Source: Bacteroidota bacterium | Lineage (GTDB): Bacteria > Bacteroidota > Bacteroidia > B-17B0 > Aurantibacillaceae | Direction of reading: 5' to 3' | Length of the DNA: 64,000 nucleotides | NCBI GenBank assembly: GCA_021155905.1 | Contig: JAJNBG010000014.1 | Span: 1-64,000 of the forward strand | Program-made: the position numbers and the translations under genes | Notes under the pieces: model-generated | Told to the model about the DNA's origin: nothing | What the model saw: the letters and a program-made list of their open reading frames with translations, nothing else | Databases searched by the model: none | In this document: positions 63,431 through 64,000 of the stretch, one piece after another | How the letters are laid out: each line of letters opens with the position of its first letter | Numbering within the stretch: the stretch's first letter is position 1

Positions 63431-63978
63431 TGAGATCTGCCCTACTCTTTTGTTTTTTAATAATTCTTTTCTCTCAAGGGAAAATCCAGGCCTTTAATTT
63501 CCCTCCACATTTTAGTAAAACAGAAATTGCAAAACTCAAACAGGGAGATTCTCTAACTTATTATCAGTGTCATGTAGATAGTGCTTTCACAGAAATGACT
63601 TTATCAAATGGACAAAAAGTAAAAACAAAGAAAAAAAGAATTACGCTTACCGAAAAATACGTGATTAATTTAAAGGATAGTATTTATACGGTGAAGTATT
63701 ACATTGCCGGGTTCAACAGCTATCCCAATAAAAAATTTCCTTATCTCACTTTAACGGAAACAGATACCTGGTATTTCGACCTAAAAAAAACAACGACCTT
63801 AAGCATACAGGAGGTTTTATTGTTTGCAGCACTGGAAACCAAAACGCATTCCATTGTTCATTTTGAATTGAACATCAATAAAACCTGCCCTAATGAAGTC
63901 ATTATTAAAGGTAAAAATGTCAACGAACAATTTATAGTAGAAGGCAATTATTTATTAAGTAGAAGCTTAGGATTTTAA
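63430..63978 (+). CDS. Small secreted protein of unknown function
   Basis: The 182-aa product starts with ATG overlapping the purT stop (TAATG), so it is translationally coupled. It has a signal peptide (ALLFCFLIILFSQGKIQAF) and a soluble mature part with strand-like segments: ALKQGDSLTYYQCHVDS-type N terminus, ITLTEKYVINLKDSIYTVKYYIAGF and TTLSIQEVLLFAALETK. The ORF is complete inside the window. No family is recognised. Confidence 0.75.
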   Translation: MRSALLFCFLIILFSQGKIQAFNFPPHFSKTEIAKLKQGDSLTYYQCHVDSAFTEMTLSNGQKVKTKKKRITLTEKYVINLKDSIYTVKYYIAGFNSYPNKKFPYLTLTETDTWYFDLKKTTTLSIQEVLLFAALETKTHSIVHFELNINKTCPNEVIIKGKNVNEQFIVEGNYLLSRSLGF

Positions 63979-64000
63979 AAATCACTTTCAATACCATTTT

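Overview
The window is a gene-dense, AT-rich chromosomal segment of a member of the Bacteroidota, most likely close to the Flavobacteriales/Cytophagia type. The evidence is a set of type IX secretion (T9SS) and gliding genes (gldJ, porP/sprF-like, porU, porV, gldA), a cargo protein with a T9SS type A sorting tail, a bacillithiol gene (bshA), a GlsB/OlsB-type N-acyltransferase, a DUF6089 barrel protein, and many promoters of the Bacteroidota type (TAnnTTTG, sometimes with TTG 18-21 nt upstream). Classical Shine-Dalgarno sequences are essentially absent. I see no rRNA, tRNA, CRISPR array, insertion sequence or prophage. Species-level assignment is not possible by reading.

Layout. 1-9.5 kb: a partial secreted protein, murF, gldJ and a PorP/SprF-like gene on the minus strand, diverging from porU and porV on the plus strand. 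This is the T9SS core. 9.5-16.2 kb: housekeeping genes (proline dehydrogenase, CBS-domain protein, NAD kinase, enolase, cupin, DUF6089 protein, nitronate monooxygenase-like flavoprotein). 16.2-31.7 kb: envelope and accessory genes, namely a multi-pass GT-C-like protein, a translationally coupled PaaK-like ligase and acyltransferase pair, an M48 peptidase, three consecutive secreted proteins (the last an OmpA/PD40 protein), and a membrane-anchored papain-like peptidase with a methyltransferase. 31.8-38.7 kb: a GT-C-like protein with two methyltransferases, a sodium:solute symporter, the GlsB-like acyltransferase and engB. 38.7-47.8 kb: M16 peptidase, bshA, a broken VOC-family gene, a T9SS cargo protein, a C45 peptidase and a lipoprotein. 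47.9-54.7 kb: a complete tetR-tolC-MFP-RND efflux operon with a readable promoter and a candidate operator. 54.8-64 kb: rsgA, gldA, aldehyde dehydrogenase, a DUF559 gene bracketed by inverted repeats, a glycine-zipper lipoprotein, an aldo/keto reductase with a CoA-transferase, and purT between two small secreted proteins.

How the genes work together. PorV, PorU, the PorP/SprF-like protein and GldJ belong to one machine that exports proteins carrying C-terminal sorting domains and, with GldA and others, supports gliding. The cargo protein at about 44 kb is a likely client. The efflux operon is self-contained and probably self-repressed. The acyltransferases, GT-C-like proteins and methyltransferases suggest envelope lipid and glycan modification.

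The most unusual observations are a DUF559 nuclease-like gene enclosed by a pair of 28-nt inverted repeats, one of which forms part of its own coding sequence; a porU reading frame with no ATG/GTG/TTG at its signal peptide; a terminator-like hairpin just upstream of the murF start; and a relic of a VOC-family gene next to bshA. Start codons were moved from the supplied ORF track where the sequence supports it; each case is explained in its entry.
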